Positions 26,323 to 35,848 of a DNA stretch of 64,000 bases are shown piece after piece. Origin of the DNA: Paenibacillus macerans (GTDB lineage: Bacteria; Bacillota; Bacilli; Paenibacillales; Paenibacillaceae); assembly GCF_900454495.1 (NCBI RefSeq), contig NZ_UGSI01000001.1:4342501-4406500 (forward strand), written 5' to 3'. The notes beneath the pieces are model-generated. The model saw only the letters and a program-made list of their open reading frames with translations, was not told the DNA's origin and did not search any database. The stretch's first letter is position 1. Every line of letters starts with the position of its first letter. The translations under genes were made by a program, and so were the position numbers.

Positions 26323-27069
26323 CTAATCCTTAAGCAGCTCCCGCAGCATCCCTTCCCGGTTGTTTAAAAATTCCTTCATAATGATGTAATGATCGGTGTC
26401 TTCAAGCTTGACCGTGCGGATGCCGTCCGCCGTCAACTGGTAGATCGCGCTGTCGGGATAAGCCATTAGAACCGGCGAGTGGGTGGAAATGATAAACTGG
26501 GAATGCGCACGGACCAAATCGTGGATGCGCGACAGCATCGCCATTTGCCGGTACGGCGACAGCGCCGCTTCCGGCTCGTCCATGATGTAAAGGCCCCGGC
26601 CCCCGAAACGGTTCATAAACGCCGCGAAAAAAGACTCCCCATGCGACATCATATGTAGCGACCTCCCGCCGTAAGACGCGATCACAGAGCCCCCGCCCGG
26701 TTCACGGTCGAGTTTGTCGATTTCCGTGGCCAGGTTGTAATAGCTCTCCGCGCGAAAAAAGAACCCGTCCCGCGGCCGGAACGCCCCGCGCACCGTGCGG
26801 ATGTAGCGGTGGAGCTCGGAGTGCGTCTCCGCCGTCGCGAAGTTGAAGTTCAGCGTTCCGCCCTCCGGATTGAAGCCGAGCGCGACCGCCACCGCTTCCA
26901 GCAGCGTCGATTTTCCCATCCCGTTTTCACCGACAATGTATGTGACCTTGGGATGGAACTCCATCTGATCCAGCGAAGCCACCGCGGGAAGGTGAAACGG
27001 ATACCGCTCAAACGAGGGCACTTCCTCCCGCCGCAAGGCGATTTTTCGCAAATAAGCGTTCATATCCAA
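26323..27069 (-). CDS. AAA-type ATPase, ABC-like (RecF/SMC-like head)
   Basis: 248 aa. Walker A GENGMGKST at about residue 48, Walker B/D-loop GLYIMDEPEAALS at about 163, Q-loop region and switch His in FIISTHSPVLMA. Short stand-alone ATPases of this kind (COG3910-like) are widespread; the role is unknown. The signature-like SHGESFFAAF precedes Walker B. Single gene; the second P-loop gene downstream has its own start and terminator. Confidence 0.85.
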   Translation of the reverse strand: MDMNAYLRKIALRREEVPSFERYPFHLPAVASLDQMEFHPKVTYIVGENGMGKSTLLEAVAVALGFNPEGGTLNFNFATAETHSELHRYIRTVRGAFRPRDGFFFRAESYYNLATEIDKLDREPGGGSVIASYGGRSLHMMSHGESFFAAFMNRFGGRGLYIMDEPEAALSPYRQMAMLSRIHDLVRAHSQFIISTHSPVLMAYPDSAIYQLTADGIRTVKLEDTDHYIIMKEFLNNREGMLRELLKD

Positions 27070-27220
27070 ACCATTCTCCCCCTCCGTCCGAATGCGTCAG
27101 ACTCATCCATTTTTCACATTTAATCAGCATGCCTGCAACACTATGCCGTTCCATTATAAAACAGATCCGACGGCTATTGTAATCGCCCCATTACCGGTTC
27201 AAGTGTAATCCACAACTAAA

Positions 27221-27263
27221 AACGCCTGTCCCAAAAACGGCCAAAGGCCGCCGGACAGGCGTT
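27221..27263 (-). terminator. intrinsic terminator
   Basis: Stem AACGCCTGTCC with its complement, enclosing a GGCC hairpin, then TTTTTAG on the minus strand. It ends the P-loop kinase-like gene 46 bases upstream. Confidence 0.88.
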
Positions 27264-27308
27264 GCTGCTATTAGTATGTTATATGAGTTCCCTAGGGTTT
27301 TACGGACT

Positions 27309-27911
27309 CTAAACCTCGACGCCGACGCCCTGCACGAATTGGAATACGGTTTCGAGCTTCTCTTCCGTCAGGTCGCCGCTGTTGTCAAAGACATAAATCG
27401 ATGAGGACGGGATATCCCAGTTGATTTCCGGCAAGAATTGGACGCGGTGTTTGAAGTCGTCCCAGTGCTCCAGCTTCCACGTATCGCGCTCGGTTTGCCG
27501 CTCGATGATCCTTTCTTTTTGCGTCTCCATATCCTTTAAAGTGACGACAACGACCTTGACGTCCACCTCGCGTTTGCTTAACCCCGCCGCCTGAAGCACC
27601 TCTTCAATCCAAGCTTTGTTTTTAAGCTCCGCCGTAAACGGGGAGATCATAAACACATTTTGGCCCGCAGCCAAATTTTCGATGCAAATGTCCTTGGTCG
27701 TGTCATACTCCAAATCGCGAAGATGATGTTTGTAAAAATCGGAGTCCCGGTCGTTAACGTCCAGCCCGTTCATCTCCAGTATCTTTTCGACGAAACGTCC
27801 GCCGACCGTATCGCGGTCCAAAAAAGCCGCCGGCATGCGAAACGCCAGCTTGCGGGCCACCGTCGTTTTCCCCGTTCCGGCGACGCCCACAAAAAAAACC
27901 AACTTCTGCAT
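27309..27911 (-). CDS. AAA/P-loop kinase-like protein (zeta-toxin/AAA_33 type)
   Basis: 200 aa from MQKLVFFVGVAGTGKTTVAR; AAGGAGG lies 11 bases upstream. The frame extends 76 codons further, but through sequence with no protein character. Walker A GVAGTGKTT at residue 9, then LDRDTVGGRFVEKIL and a C-terminal region VVVVTLKDMETQKERIIERQ, RDTWKLEHWDDF. This resembles small-molecule or nucleotide kinases of the AAA_33 group. Substrate unknown. Confidence 0.82.
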   Translation of the reverse strand: MQKLVFFVGVAGTGKTTVARKLAFRMPAAFLDRDTVGGRFVEKILEMNGLDVNDRDSDFYKHHLRDLEYDTTKDICIENLAAGQNVFMISPFTAELKNKAWIEEVLQAAGLSKREVDVKVVVVTLKDMETQKERIIERQTERDTWKLEHWDDFKHRVQFLPEINWDIPSSSIYVFDNSGDLTEEKLETVFQFVQGVGVEV

Positions 27912-28318
27912 GATGTAGCGATCCTCCTTAAGTGTCTGCCTATTGCCTAATCCCATTGTACTATACAATTTTGAATCGGCACACCTGCAGTTGGACGGGA
28001 CATGACGGGCGACATGCAACGGTCTGCCCGCAAGGCAAGGCATCCGAGTGAAACGCCAGCGGGCAAGACAAACGGACAAGACCAGCGGGCAAGGCCAACG
28101 CAACAGCGAGGAGAGCCTTACTTCTTGTTGCCGGAGCAAGCGCCCGGCCTGTTCTCGGAAATTTTACCGGGGCCTTTCCCACAGCCTATTCCCGAATTCA
28201 CTGGGGCGATCCTCCTCGACCTATTCCGGATTTACCTGGGCGATATCCCTCGGCTTTTTCCCGGATTTACCAAGGCTATCCCTTAGCTTTTTCCCGGAAA
28301 AACCTTGCCGGGCTCCCT
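27912..28318. other. intergenic, low-complexity
   Basis: No gene seen. 28000-28110 holds imperfect GGGCAAGACnAACG-type units; 28190-28310 holds imperfect units around CCCGGATTTACC(T)GGGCGAT. Both look like decayed minisatellites. Confidence 0.5.
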
Positions 28319-30217
28319 TTACGCTTCAGCGTCGTTGCCGACGATCCGTAGCAGTTCGTCCCCTTCGCTAATCTCTCCCTGCCGAAGCGGGAGCACCTCG
28401 GAATAATCGAACGTATTGGTGACGATTACCGGGGTAACCGTATGGTAGCCGGCCTCGCGGATCTTGTCCAGGTCGAATTCCAGCAGCAGTTGGCCGGCCG
28501 CTACACGATCGCCTTCTTTGATATACGAAGTGAAGTATTGACCATCCAGCTTGACCGTATCGATCCCGACATGGACCAGAATTTCCGCTCCGTTATCCGA
28601 GACGACCGCCAAGGCGTGCTTCTTCTTGAACGCCACGGTGACGGTTCCGTCGAACGGAGCGACGACCCGGCCCGCGGCTGGCTCGATGGCCACGCCCTTG
28701 CCCATCGCCTCCGCGGCGAAGGCCGGATCGGGCACCTCCGACAAAGGAACCACCGTACCGCCTAACGGGCTGAGCGCCATGTCGCTGGGTTTATCGGAAG
28801 CTGGGCCTTGTTCCTGATCCCGGGCCGGTTCGGCCGAAGCGCCGGCTTTGCCTTTGTCTTCTTCTTCAACCGGGTCTTTGAAGCCCAGCACATAAGCCAA
28901 TACTGCGGACAGCAGGAACGAAGTCGTAATCCCGATGATCAACCCCGGGAAGCCTTGGCCGCCCGGTCCGTAGAAAATCGGCAGCGTCAGCAGGCCGGGA
29001 GCCCCGGAAGCGAAAGCTTGCGTACCCGCCTGGCCAATGATCGCTCCCCCGACGGCGCCGCCAATCAGCCCCGCGATAAACGGACGCTTCAGCGGCAGGG
29101 TTACCCCGTACACCGCCGGTTCGGTAATGCCGAACAGCGCGGACAGCGTAGCGGAACCGGCCAGCGCCTTCAGCTTTTTGTTTTTCGTTCTCAGCATAAC
29201 GCCGAGCGCCGCGCCCGTCTGAGCGAAGACCGAAGCGGTAGCCGCCGGCTTGATGCCATCTTTGCCATAAACCGCGATGTTGTTAATGAATACCGGGACC
29301 AAGCCCCAGTGAACGCCGAAAATAACGAGCAGTTGCCAGGACGCGCCCAGAATGGCGCCGGCGATCAGCGGGCTGAACGAGAAGGCGGCCAACAGTCCGT
29401 CGGCGATGGCGTTGCCGACATACACGCCAAACGGCCCGAACACGATCAAGGTCAGCGGAACCATAACGACGAGTGAAATCAGCGGCGTCACGAAGTTTTT
29501 GACGCTTTCATGAATCACGCGGTTGCAGAACTTCTCCAGCTTGCTCATCACGATAACCGACAAAATAATCGGAATGACGGTCGACGAATAGCTCATCATG
29601 ATCACCGGGATGCCGAAGAAGTGCGTCTCCGTTCCTTCCGTTTTCAACTGGATGATCTGGGGATAGAGCAGCGCTCCGGCAATCGTCAGCGCCGTAAACA
29701 TATTGCCGCCGAACTTTCTGGCCGTTGTAACCGCGAGCAGCGCCGGCAGGAAATAGAACAGGCTGTCCGCCGCCGCGTACAGGATGATGTAGGTCGTATC
29801 CGTCGTTTGCAGCCAGCCGAAATTGCTGGCGATCAGCAGCAGCCCTTTGAGGATACCGGCTCCCGCCATGACCCCAAGCAGCGGAGCGAAGATGCTGGAA
29901 ATGACGTCGATCACGGCTCCAAAGCCTTTTTTGCCGCCCTTCGTTGTCTCCTCGGGCTTGGCGTCGCTCAAAATCTTGGAAACCCGGCCGATAGCGTTGT
30001 AAACCTCGGGCACCCGGTTTCCGATGACCACCTGGAACTGCCCTCCGCTTTCCTTGACCGTGATGATCCCGTCGGTCTTCTCCAGCTTGGCTTTGTCCGC
30101 CTTCGATGTGTCCTTCAGGGTAAAACGCAGTCTCGTCGCACAGTGGACGAGCGAAACGACATTTTTTTCGCCGCCTACGCCCTGAACAATTTCTTTAGCT
30201 ACATTCTCGTAATTCAT
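28319..30217 (-). CDS. bglP: beta-glucoside PTS EIIBCA
   Basis: 632 aa from MNYENVAKEIVQGVGG. EIIB first (phospho-Cys in LVHCATRLRF, C26), EIIC with about ten membrane helices (FAPLLGVMAGAGILKGLLL to FGITEPAVYGVTLPLKRPF), then a Pro/Glu/Ala-rich linker and EIIA (phospho-His in ILVHVGIDTVKLDG, H549). Takes up and phosphorylates beta-glucosides such as salicin or arbutin. Last gene of bglA-licT-bglP. A RAT/terminator module lies in its leader, so transcription depends on the antiterminator encoded just upstream. Confidence 0.95.
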   Translation of the reverse strand: MNYENVAKEIVQGVGGEKNVVSLVHCATRLRFTLKDTSKADKAKLEKTDGIITVKESGGQFQVVIGNRVPEVYNAIGRVSKILSDAKPEETTKGGKKGFGAVIDVISSIFAPLLGVMAGAGILKGLLLIASNFGWLQTTDTTYIILYAAADSLFYFLPALLAVTTARKFGGNMFTALTIAGALLYPQIIQLKTEGTETHFFGIPVIMMSYSSTVIPIILSVIVMSKLEKFCNRVIHESVKNFVTPLISLVVMVPLTLIVFGPFGVYVGNAIADGLLAAFSFSPLIAGAILGASWQLLVIFGVHWGLVPVFINNIAVYGKDGIKPAATASVFAQTGAALGVMLRTKNKKLKALAGSATLSALFGITEPAVYGVTLPLKRPFIAGLIGGAVGGAIIGQAGTQAFASGAPGLLTLPIFYGPGGQGFPGLIIGITTSFLLSAVLAYVLGFKDPVEEEDKGKAGASAEPARDQEQGPASDKPSDMALSPLGGTVVPLSEVPDPAFAAEAMGKGVAIEPAAGRVVAPFDGTVTVAFKKKHALAVVSDNGAEILVHVGIDTVKLDGQYFTSYIKEGDRVAAGQLLLEFDLDKIREAGYHTVTPVIVTNTFDYSEVLPLRQGEISEGDELLRIVGNDAEA

Positions 30218-30274
30218 GCTGTGCACCCCCACTATTTTGAATAAAAGCAATAATTTGGTGATTTTTGGCAAATA

Positions 30275-30361
30275 AAAAACCTAAGCCTTGAAAAATAGTA
30301 GACCGCAATGTCTCGCTATTTTTCACGACTTAGGTTTTGCCTGCATCACCAGTAACAATCC
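30275..30361 (-). promoter_or_regulatory. RAT antiterminator and overlapping terminator before bglP
   Basis: On the minus strand: RAT with GGATTGTTACTGG and GCAGGCAAAACCTAA arms (30330-30361), overlapping the first arm of a long stem. AAAACCTAAG...AAAAATAG pairs with CTATTTTTCA...CTTAGGTTTT, followed by a TTTTTT run. Binding of LicT to the RAT would prevent the terminator. Confidence 0.92.
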
Positions 30362-30431
30362 CATTAAGATGCTGATATATGGTTTTGATGACTCTATAAT
30401 ATACCGCTTTCTTCTCTTTGTCAACGCTTTA

Positions 30432-31262
30432 TTAACGGTTTACGACCCGTTCGATATGCACCGTCAAATAAAGCATTTCCTCGTTGGTTAATTTGTGGCT
30501 GTACTCTTTTTCCACGAACTTTTTGATTTTCTCGGCGCAGAACGCGGCTTCCCTATGCTTCTCCTTGATCAAATCGAAAAGATTGTCATAGTCTTCCCTA
30601 TAGTGCGTTCCCTTGAGCACCCGCTGGGCAAAAAACTTCAGATGCGTAATAAAACGCAAATAGCTCAGCGAATCCTCTTCAAATTCCGTCCCGAAATGAT
30701 ATTTGACGATATTGATAATCTGCTGGATGAACTTGGTGATGTCCATCGTGGTGCCGACTTCTTCGTTCATCTCCGCATTGACGATATGAATGGCGATAAA
30801 GGCCGCTTCGTCCTCCGGAAGGTCGATGCCCAGTTTAAGCTTGATCCGCTCCAGCGTCTTCAGGCCGATGCTGAATTCTTCCTTGTACAGCTGCTTGATC
30901 TCCCACAGCAGGGCGTTTTTGATCTCTAGCCCCTGCTGATGCCGTTCCACCGCAAAGTTGATGTGGTCGGTCAAGGACACGTAGATATTTTCGTTCAGCT
31001 TCTTGGGGAGGTTCTTCTTGGCATAATCGATAATTTCCTCGACGATGACGATCAGTTCGATGGGCACCTCGCGCAGCAGCATTTTGAAATTATCGGAGGT
31101 CTGCTTGTTTTTGAGCGCAAACACCTTCTCGATCCGGCTCTCGTCGACCTTATCGCCGGGCTTCTTTTTAAAGGCGATCCCCCTGCCCATGACCACCAGC
31201 TCCGCCCCGTCCTCCTGAAGCACGCTGATGACATTGTTGTTAATGACCTTGGCTATTTTCAT
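30432..31262 (-). CDS. licT: BglG/LicT-family transcription antiterminator
   Basis: 276 aa. N-terminal RNA-binding domain (MKIAKVINNNVISVLQEDG, VVMGRGIAFKKKPGD), then two PRDs: PRD1 with conserved His in SLTDHINFAVERH, and PRD2 with AFIAIHIVNAEMN and YLTVHIERVV. Its activity is set by phosphorylation from HPr and EIIBglP. It binds the RATs before bglA, itself and bglP, so it is autoregulated. Confidence 0.95.
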   Translation of the reverse strand: MKIAKVINNNVISVLQEDGAELVVMGRGIAFKKKPGDKVDESRIEKVFALKNKQTSDNFKMLLREVPIELIVIVEEIIDYAKKNLPKKLNENIYVSLTDHINFAVERHQQGLEIKNALLWEIKQLYKEEFSIGLKTLERIKLKLGIDLPEDEAAFIAIHIVNAEMNEEVGTTMDITKFIQQIINIVKYHFGTEFEEDSLSYLRFITHLKFFAQRVLKGTHYREDYDNLFDLIKEKHREAAFCAEKIKKFVEKEYSHKLTNEEMLYLTVHIERVVNR

Positions 31263-31340
31263 ATGACCCCCCGTCCTTTATAGCCGGCCGACAGCCGGCT
31301 CATGCCCTCTTCGTTATATCATTTTCTCCGGTAAAAACAG

Positions 31341-31429
31341 AAAAAACCCCGGCACGTCAAAACGAATCAAGATCGCTTCGATCTTGACCTTTGGCGGCTT
31401 AGGTTTTGCCTGCGGCGCAGTAACAATCC
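31341..31429 (-). promoter_or_regulatory. RAT antiterminator and terminator before licT
   Basis: RAT arms GGATTGTTACTGCG and CGCAGGCAAAACCTAA on the minus strand (31399-31429), overlapping a stem that encloses a perfect hairpin TCAAGATCG/CGATCTTGA and ends in a T-rich run (CCGGGGTTTTTTC). Confidence 0.9.
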
Positions 31430-31563
31430 TAAAAGATCTTTATTCGGCTTGGATTCAACTCAAGTGTAGCTGGCGAACCTTGAATTGTCAACGCTTTCAG
31501 CGTAAAAAGGGAAGCCCCGGGCACCCGGGACCTCCGATTTTCCATTTTCATCAAACCGGCGCG

Positions 31564-33003
31564 TTACTCGCCGAGATTTTCGCCGTTCGATTGGATGACG
31601 TTTTTGTACCAGCCGAAGCTTTTCTTTTTGATCCGTTTCAGCGTGCCTTTGCCCTCATTGTCCCGGTCCACGTAGATGTAGCCGTAGCGTTTTCTCATTT
31701 CCCCGGAGGAGGCGCTGACGATGTCGATCGGCCCCCAGCTCGTATAGCCGAGGATCTCGCATCCGTCCTGGATCGCTTCGCCCAGCTCGGCCAGGTGGCG
31801 CTTCAGATAGTCGATCCGGTAGTCGTCGTTCACTTCTCCTTCCGGAGTGACCTCGTCGTGCGCGCCGAGCCCGTTCTCCACTACAAACAGCGGCTTCTGG
31901 TAACGGTCGTGGAGCTGGTTGGCCGTAATGCGCAGGCCGAGCGGATCGATGGTCCATCCCCACTCGGATTTGTCCAGATAAGGGTTGGCGACGGAACCGA
32001 ATACATTGCCGCTGGTCATTTTTTTGTTCACTTCGGGATCCGTGCTCGTCGTGCGGCTCGAATAGTAGCTGAAGCCGATATAGTCGACGGTATGTTTTTT
32101 CAGAAGCTCCGCGTCGCCCGGCTCCATCTCGATAGTCAGGCCGTGATCGCGGAAAAAGCGTTTGGCGTACCCCGGGTATTCACCGCGCGATTGCACATCG
32201 ATGAAGAAATAGGATTCGCGGTCTTTTTCCATGCCCTGGTACACGTCCTCCGGGTTGCACGTATACGGATAAAAGCTGCCGGCCGCGAGCATGCAGCCGA
32301 TTTTAGCGTCCGGAATCAGCTCATGGCAGGCTTTGACCGCCAGCGCGCTGGCAACGAGCTGATGGTGCGCCGCCTGATATTGAATTTGCTTGACGTTGTC
32401 GCCTTCCTCAAATACGAGGCCCGCGCCCAAAAACGGCAGGTGCAGCAGCATATTGATCTCGTTAAAGGTCATCCAATATTTCACTTTGTCCTTATAGCGT
32501 TCCAGCACCGTCTTGGAATATCTTTCGAACAGCTCGACCATTTTGCGGTTTCTCCAGCTGCCGTATTTCTCGATCAAAGCCACCGGCACATCAAAATGGG
32601 CCAGGGTGACAACGGGCTGAATGCCGTTTCTCAGCAGTTCGTCGAACAGGTCGTCGTAAAATTTCAAGCCGGCCTCGTTCGGCACGGCGTCTTCCCCGGT
32701 AGGGAAAATACGCGCCCAGGCAATCGAGACGCGCAGCGCCTTAAAGCCCATCTCCGCGAAGAGAGCAATGTCTTCCTTGTAACGATGGTAAAAATCGATC
32801 GCTTCGTGGGACGGATAAAATTCGCCGTCCAGCGGCTTAAACGACGGAACGCTGCCTTTCATGATGCTTCTTCTCTGCTCCCCCGTCGGCAGCAAATCCA
32901 CCAGGGTAAGGCCCTTGCCGCCCTCCAGATAAGCGCCTTCAGCCTGGTTTGCGGCAATTGCCCCGCCCCATAAAAAGTTGTCCGGGAATCTAAAACCGGT
33001 CAT
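31564..33003 (-). CDS. bglA: 6-phospho-beta-glucosidase (GH1)
   Basis: 479 aa. The second of two nearby ATGs was chosen because AAGGAG lies 7 bases before it. N-terminus FRFPDNFLWGGAIAANQAEGAY; acid/base Glu in TFNEIN; nucleophile in VVENGLGA; phosphate-site region KKSFGWYKNVIQSNGE typical of 6-phospho enzymes. Hydrolyses the phosphorylated beta-glucosides delivered by BglP. First gene of the bgl locus. It is the intact paralogue of the pseudogene at 8.7-10.0 kb. Confidence 0.94.
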   Translation of the reverse strand: MTGFRFPDNFLWGGAIAANQAEGAYLEGGKGLTLVDLLPTGEQRRSIMKGSVPSFKPLDGEFYPSHEAIDFYHRYKEDIALFAEMGFKALRVSIAWARIFPTGEDAVPNEAGLKFYDDLFDELLRNGIQPVVTLAHFDVPVALIEKYGSWRNRKMVELFERYSKTVLERYKDKVKYWMTFNEINMLLHLPFLGAGLVFEEGDNVKQIQYQAAHHQLVASALAVKACHELIPDAKIGCMLAAGSFYPYTCNPEDVYQGMEKDRESYFFIDVQSRGEYPGYAKRFFRDHGLTIEMEPGDAELLKKHTVDYIGFSYYSSRTTSTDPEVNKKMTSGNVFGSVANPYLDKSEWGWTIDPLGLRITANQLHDRYQKPLFVVENGLGAHDEVTPEGEVNDDYRIDYLKRHLAELGEAIQDGCEILGYTSWGPIDIVSASSGEMRKRYGYIYVDRDNEGKGTLKRIKKKSFGWYKNVIQSNGENLGE

Positions 33004-33054
33004 GTTCATGCTCCTTTCTTCTTGCTGGCATTGCAGGGACGGACCTGTCGTAAC

Positions 33055-33130
33055 AAAAAAACCCGAACAACCCCGGCCGCACGATCGGTGCGTACTGGAG
33101 CGTTCAGGTTATGCCCGAGTGGTAACATCC
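33055..33130 (-). promoter_or_regulatory. RAT-like antiterminator and terminator before bglA
   Basis: Minus strand: GGATGTTACCACTCGGGCAT followed by AACCTGAA, a divergent RAT, overlapping the first arm of a stem (AACCTGAACG pairing with GTTCGGGTT around a GC-rich hairpin), then TTTTTTTG. It differs from the two canonical RATs at several positions of the internal loops, so antiterminator affinity may differ. Confidence 0.75.
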
Positions 33131-33229
33131 CCGTGTCATTTTTGATTATGCTTCAACTTTAACAATCATTCGGGGAGGATGTCAACCAAAGAAAGCCGGG
33201 TACGCGGCTTCGGCCCGTGAACCGGAAGG

Positions 33230-33775
33230 CTAAGACGACTGCTGGCGCAGCTTCGTTTCCCGCACCAGTTCCTTCACGTTCTCCTCCAGTCTTAGCTTTA
33301 ACTCCTCGGCGATTTCGTATCCGCCCTCTTCCTTGCGGACCACTTGCGAGTCGACCGTATACACCCCGCCCAGGATGTAGCGGGCGCCCAGCACGGACAA
33401 TACCGGCTTTAAAGCGTAATCGATCGTCAGCAGGTGAGCCAGGCTGCCTCCGATGAACAGCGGCAGTACAACCTTGCCGGCCAGCCCCTTTTGCGGGATC
33501 AGATCGAGAAAAGTTTTGAGCACGCCCGTATAAGAGGCCTGGTATACCGGGCTGGCCACAACCACCGCGTCCGCCTCGGCCACCATCGCATTCGCCTTGA
33601 CGATCGCCCCGCTTTCGAATTTGGTATGAATCAAATCTTCCGGCGGCAGCTCGCCGACATTCAAATGCCGGACCTCGAACCCTTCCTTACCCAGCAGCTC
33701 CTCCGTCAGGGAAAGGACAGCCGTCAGCCGGGAGCCCGGCGTGGGACTGCCGTTAATGATCGTAACTTTTGCCAT
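33230..33775 (-). CDS. NADPH-dependent FMN reductase (SsuE-like)
   Basis: 181 aa flavodoxin-like fold: VTIINGSPTPGSRLTAVLS phosphate-binding loop, then VVASPVYQASYTGVLKTFLDLI and GGSLAHLLTIDYALKPVLS, a signature of SsuE-type reductases supplying FMNH2 to sulfonate monooxygenases. No monooxygenase gene is adjacent; it stands alone between the bgl locus and a minisatellite. Confidence 0.88.
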   Translation of the reverse strand: MAKVTIINGSPTPGSRLTAVLSLTEELLGKEGFEVRHLNVGELPPEDLIHTKFESGAIVKANAMVAEADAVVVASPVYQASYTGVLKTFLDLIPQKGLAGKVVLPLFIGGSLAHLLTIDYALKPVLSVLGARYILGGVYTVDSQVVRKEEGGYEIAEELKLRLEENVKELVRETKLRQQSS

Positions 33776-33869
33776 ATGGATTCTCTCCTTTATGCAACAG
33801 ATGGTTTATTTTCAAAATCGGTATACGGACCGCCGTCAGGCCAAACGGCCTGCCGCATCAAGTGTAATG

Positions 33870-34110
33870 TGCACTAGGTGTACTGCGTAATAACGTACTG
33901 CGTGCTAGGGGTACTGCGTGCTAGGGGTACTGCGTGCTAGGGGTACTGCGTGCTAGGGGTACTGTGCACTAAGTGTACTCGGATTAAGTATACTGTGGAC
34001 TATGTGTACTGCCGCCGCACTATGTGTACTCGCGCTATGCGTACTCGCGCTAAGTATACTGCACACTAGGTTTACTGCCGCCATGTGTACTGTCGCAATA
34101 AGTGTCCTAC
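33870..34110. repeat. 17-base minisatellite
   Basis: Four near-perfect head-to-tail units of GTACTGCGTGCTAGGGG (about 33894-33962), followed by about eight decayed units (GTACTGTGCACTAAGT, GTACTCGCGCTAAGT and others) up to 34110. No gene in 33776-34305. Confidence 0.85.
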
Positions 34111-34305
34111 CGCACCAGGCGGTCCGTCACACCAAGCCTTCTGTCAAATTCCGATGAACCTGCTAGGTTTAAAAAAATGCTATCAATATTTTAAGAAAAA
34201 GTCAATGAAGCGCTTCGGGGCTGCTGCCGTCTGGGCACATCCCCATGGGCGGTTGCATACGATGAAGCAAAATTACCGTTTTTAGGAAGGGGCTTGTTAG
34301 TAATC

Positions 34306-35205
34306 ATGAATCCCGCGTATCCGTATATCGGCAAAAAAACGGTCTGCAAGGAGCAGCCGATCGCTTTTCCGCCGCAGCATCAGGCAAAACAGCCCGGTCT
34401 GGAAAGCTTAATGCGTCCGCGGCCGATTTTCGAAAATCCCGAATACCGCGGCAGCGGCAAATTGCGGGGGAAAGTAGCCGTCGTGACCGGCGGCGACAGC
34501 GGCATCGGGCGCGCCGTGGCGGTGGCGTTCGCCAAGGAAGGGGCAGACCTCGTCATCCCTTATTTATGGGAAACCTCCGACGCGGAGGAAACGAAAAGGA
34601 GAATTGAAGCGCTGGGGCGGCGCTGCCAGCTCATCGAAATCGATTTGCGCCGCAAAGCCAACTGTGAGCGGGTGATCCATGAAACGATGCGCCACTTCGG
34701 GCGGCTCGATGTCCTGGTGAACAACCACGGTGTTCAGTACCCGCAGCTCAGCATCGCCGACATCTCCGAAGAGCAGTTGTACCATACGTTTCAAACAAAC
34801 ATTTTTCCGTACTTTTTCCTCGTGCAAGCCGCCCTGCCCCATCTCCGGCGCGGCAGCTCGATCATCAATACCGCTTCCATCGTCGCTTACAGAGGGCACA
34901 AAACACTGATCGATTATTCCGCTACCAAAGGTGCTGTCGTTTCGTTCACCCGTTCCCTGGCCCTTTCCCTGATCGATTTCGGCATCCGCGTCAACGCTGT
35001 CGCCCCCGGCCCCATTTGGACGCCGCTCATCGTCTCCAGCTTCTCCGCCGAGGAAGTTGCCACGTTCGGAACGGATACCCCGATCCGCCGCGCCGGGCAG
35101 CCGTATGAGCTGGCTCCCGCCTACGTGTACCTGGCCAGCGGCGACTCCTCCTACGTCACCGGCGAAACCGTGCACGTCAACGGCGGCGATATGGTAACGG
35201 CCTAG
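34306..35205 (+). CDS. SDR family oxidoreductase (YhxC/YhdF-like)
   Basis: 299 aa from MNPAYPYIGKK; GGAAGGGG lies about 13 bases upstream, and a TTG 12 bases earlier is the alternative. It has the roughly 40-residue N-terminal extension typical of general-stress SDRs. Then VVTGGDSGIGRAVAVAFAKEGAD (NADP motif), NNHGVQYPQ, Ser in INTASIVAY and catalytic DYSATKG. Residue NNHG replaces the usual NNAG/NNAA. Role: reduction of aldehydes or ketones, inferred only. Confidence 0.88.
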   Translation: MNPAYPYIGKKTVCKEQPIAFPPQHQAKQPGLESLMRPRPIFENPEYRGSGKLRGKVAVVTGGDSGIGRAVAVAFAKEGADLVIPYLWETSDAEETKRRIEALGRRCQLIEIDLRRKANCERVIHETMRHFGRLDVLVNNHGVQYPQLSIADISEEQLYHTFQTNIFPYFFLVQAALPHLRRGSSIINTASIVAYRGHKTLIDYSATKGAVVSFTRSLALSLIDFGIRVNAVAPGPIWTPLIVSSFSAEEVATFGTDTPIRRAGQPYELAPAYVYLASGDSSYVTGETVHVNGGDMVTA

Positions 35206-35215
35206 ATAGAAGGAC

Positions 35216-35370
35216 GCCAAGGGGAGGCGCCGAGAGAGGGCGCAAGGGGGGCGCCGGGGGAGAACGCCGAGAAGAGGGCGCCGAGGGGCGCGCCAGGGGA
35301 GAACGCCGAGGGAGAACGCCCAGGGGCGTGCCGGGGGAGAACGCCGAGAAGAGGGCGCCGAGGGGACAGC
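35216..35370. repeat. GC-rich minisatellite
   Basis: Units of GGGGAGAACGCCGAG(AAGAG) and GGGCGCCGAGGGG repeated at least eight times, directly after the SDR stop. GGCGCC palindromes recur. Confidence 0.8.
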
Positions 35371-35377
35371 TCGACCA

Positions 35378-35580
35378 AAATAGCGGCATTTTATGCCGTT
35401 ATTTTCAAAAATTTAATTATCCGGTCCCCCATAACGGCAATTTATGTACTTATTTCTCTCCATTCCTGGTAAAAATGGGCTCCCCACGCCTGCATCGGAT
35501 AAATAACGACCAATATGTCCCTTATCTTGCGCCAATACCGTAAAAAGTCAGAAATAACGGCGTTTTTTGTCGTTATTCTG
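35378..35580. repeat. dispersed repeat family 1, copy C
   Basis: AAAATAGCGGCATTTTATGC and further units (ATAACGGCAATTTATGTACT, AAATAACGGCGTTTTTTGTC) at 60-80-base spacing. Followed to about 35740 by degenerate GTAGG(C/T)GATnCnGTnACTTTC units. No gene in 35206-35848. Confidence 0.65.
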
Positions 35581-35848
35581 GGTAGGGCGATGACGTGACT
35601 TTCCTTTTGCAATATCCAGGTAGGTGATACCGTAACTTTCTTTTGCTATGTCCCAGGTAGGCGATGCTACGGCTATTCTACTTCAGTCTATCCCGGTTGA
35701 GCGATGCTGCGGCTTTCTATGGCTATTTCCGGGGCTACGATTCTACGAGAGCGCAACAGGCTCCCCGAGTTTTCGCGGTCCTGGGGAGCCGTTCGACTAA
35801 TGACAAATGATCTTCCGGAAGGCCAAAAGAGTCAATAGATTCGGCCGC

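Noticed and set aside
35760..35790. Terminator after nnr (GGCTCCCC/GGGGAGCC)
   Set aside because: A good stem but no T-run on the minus strand, so termination is uncertain.
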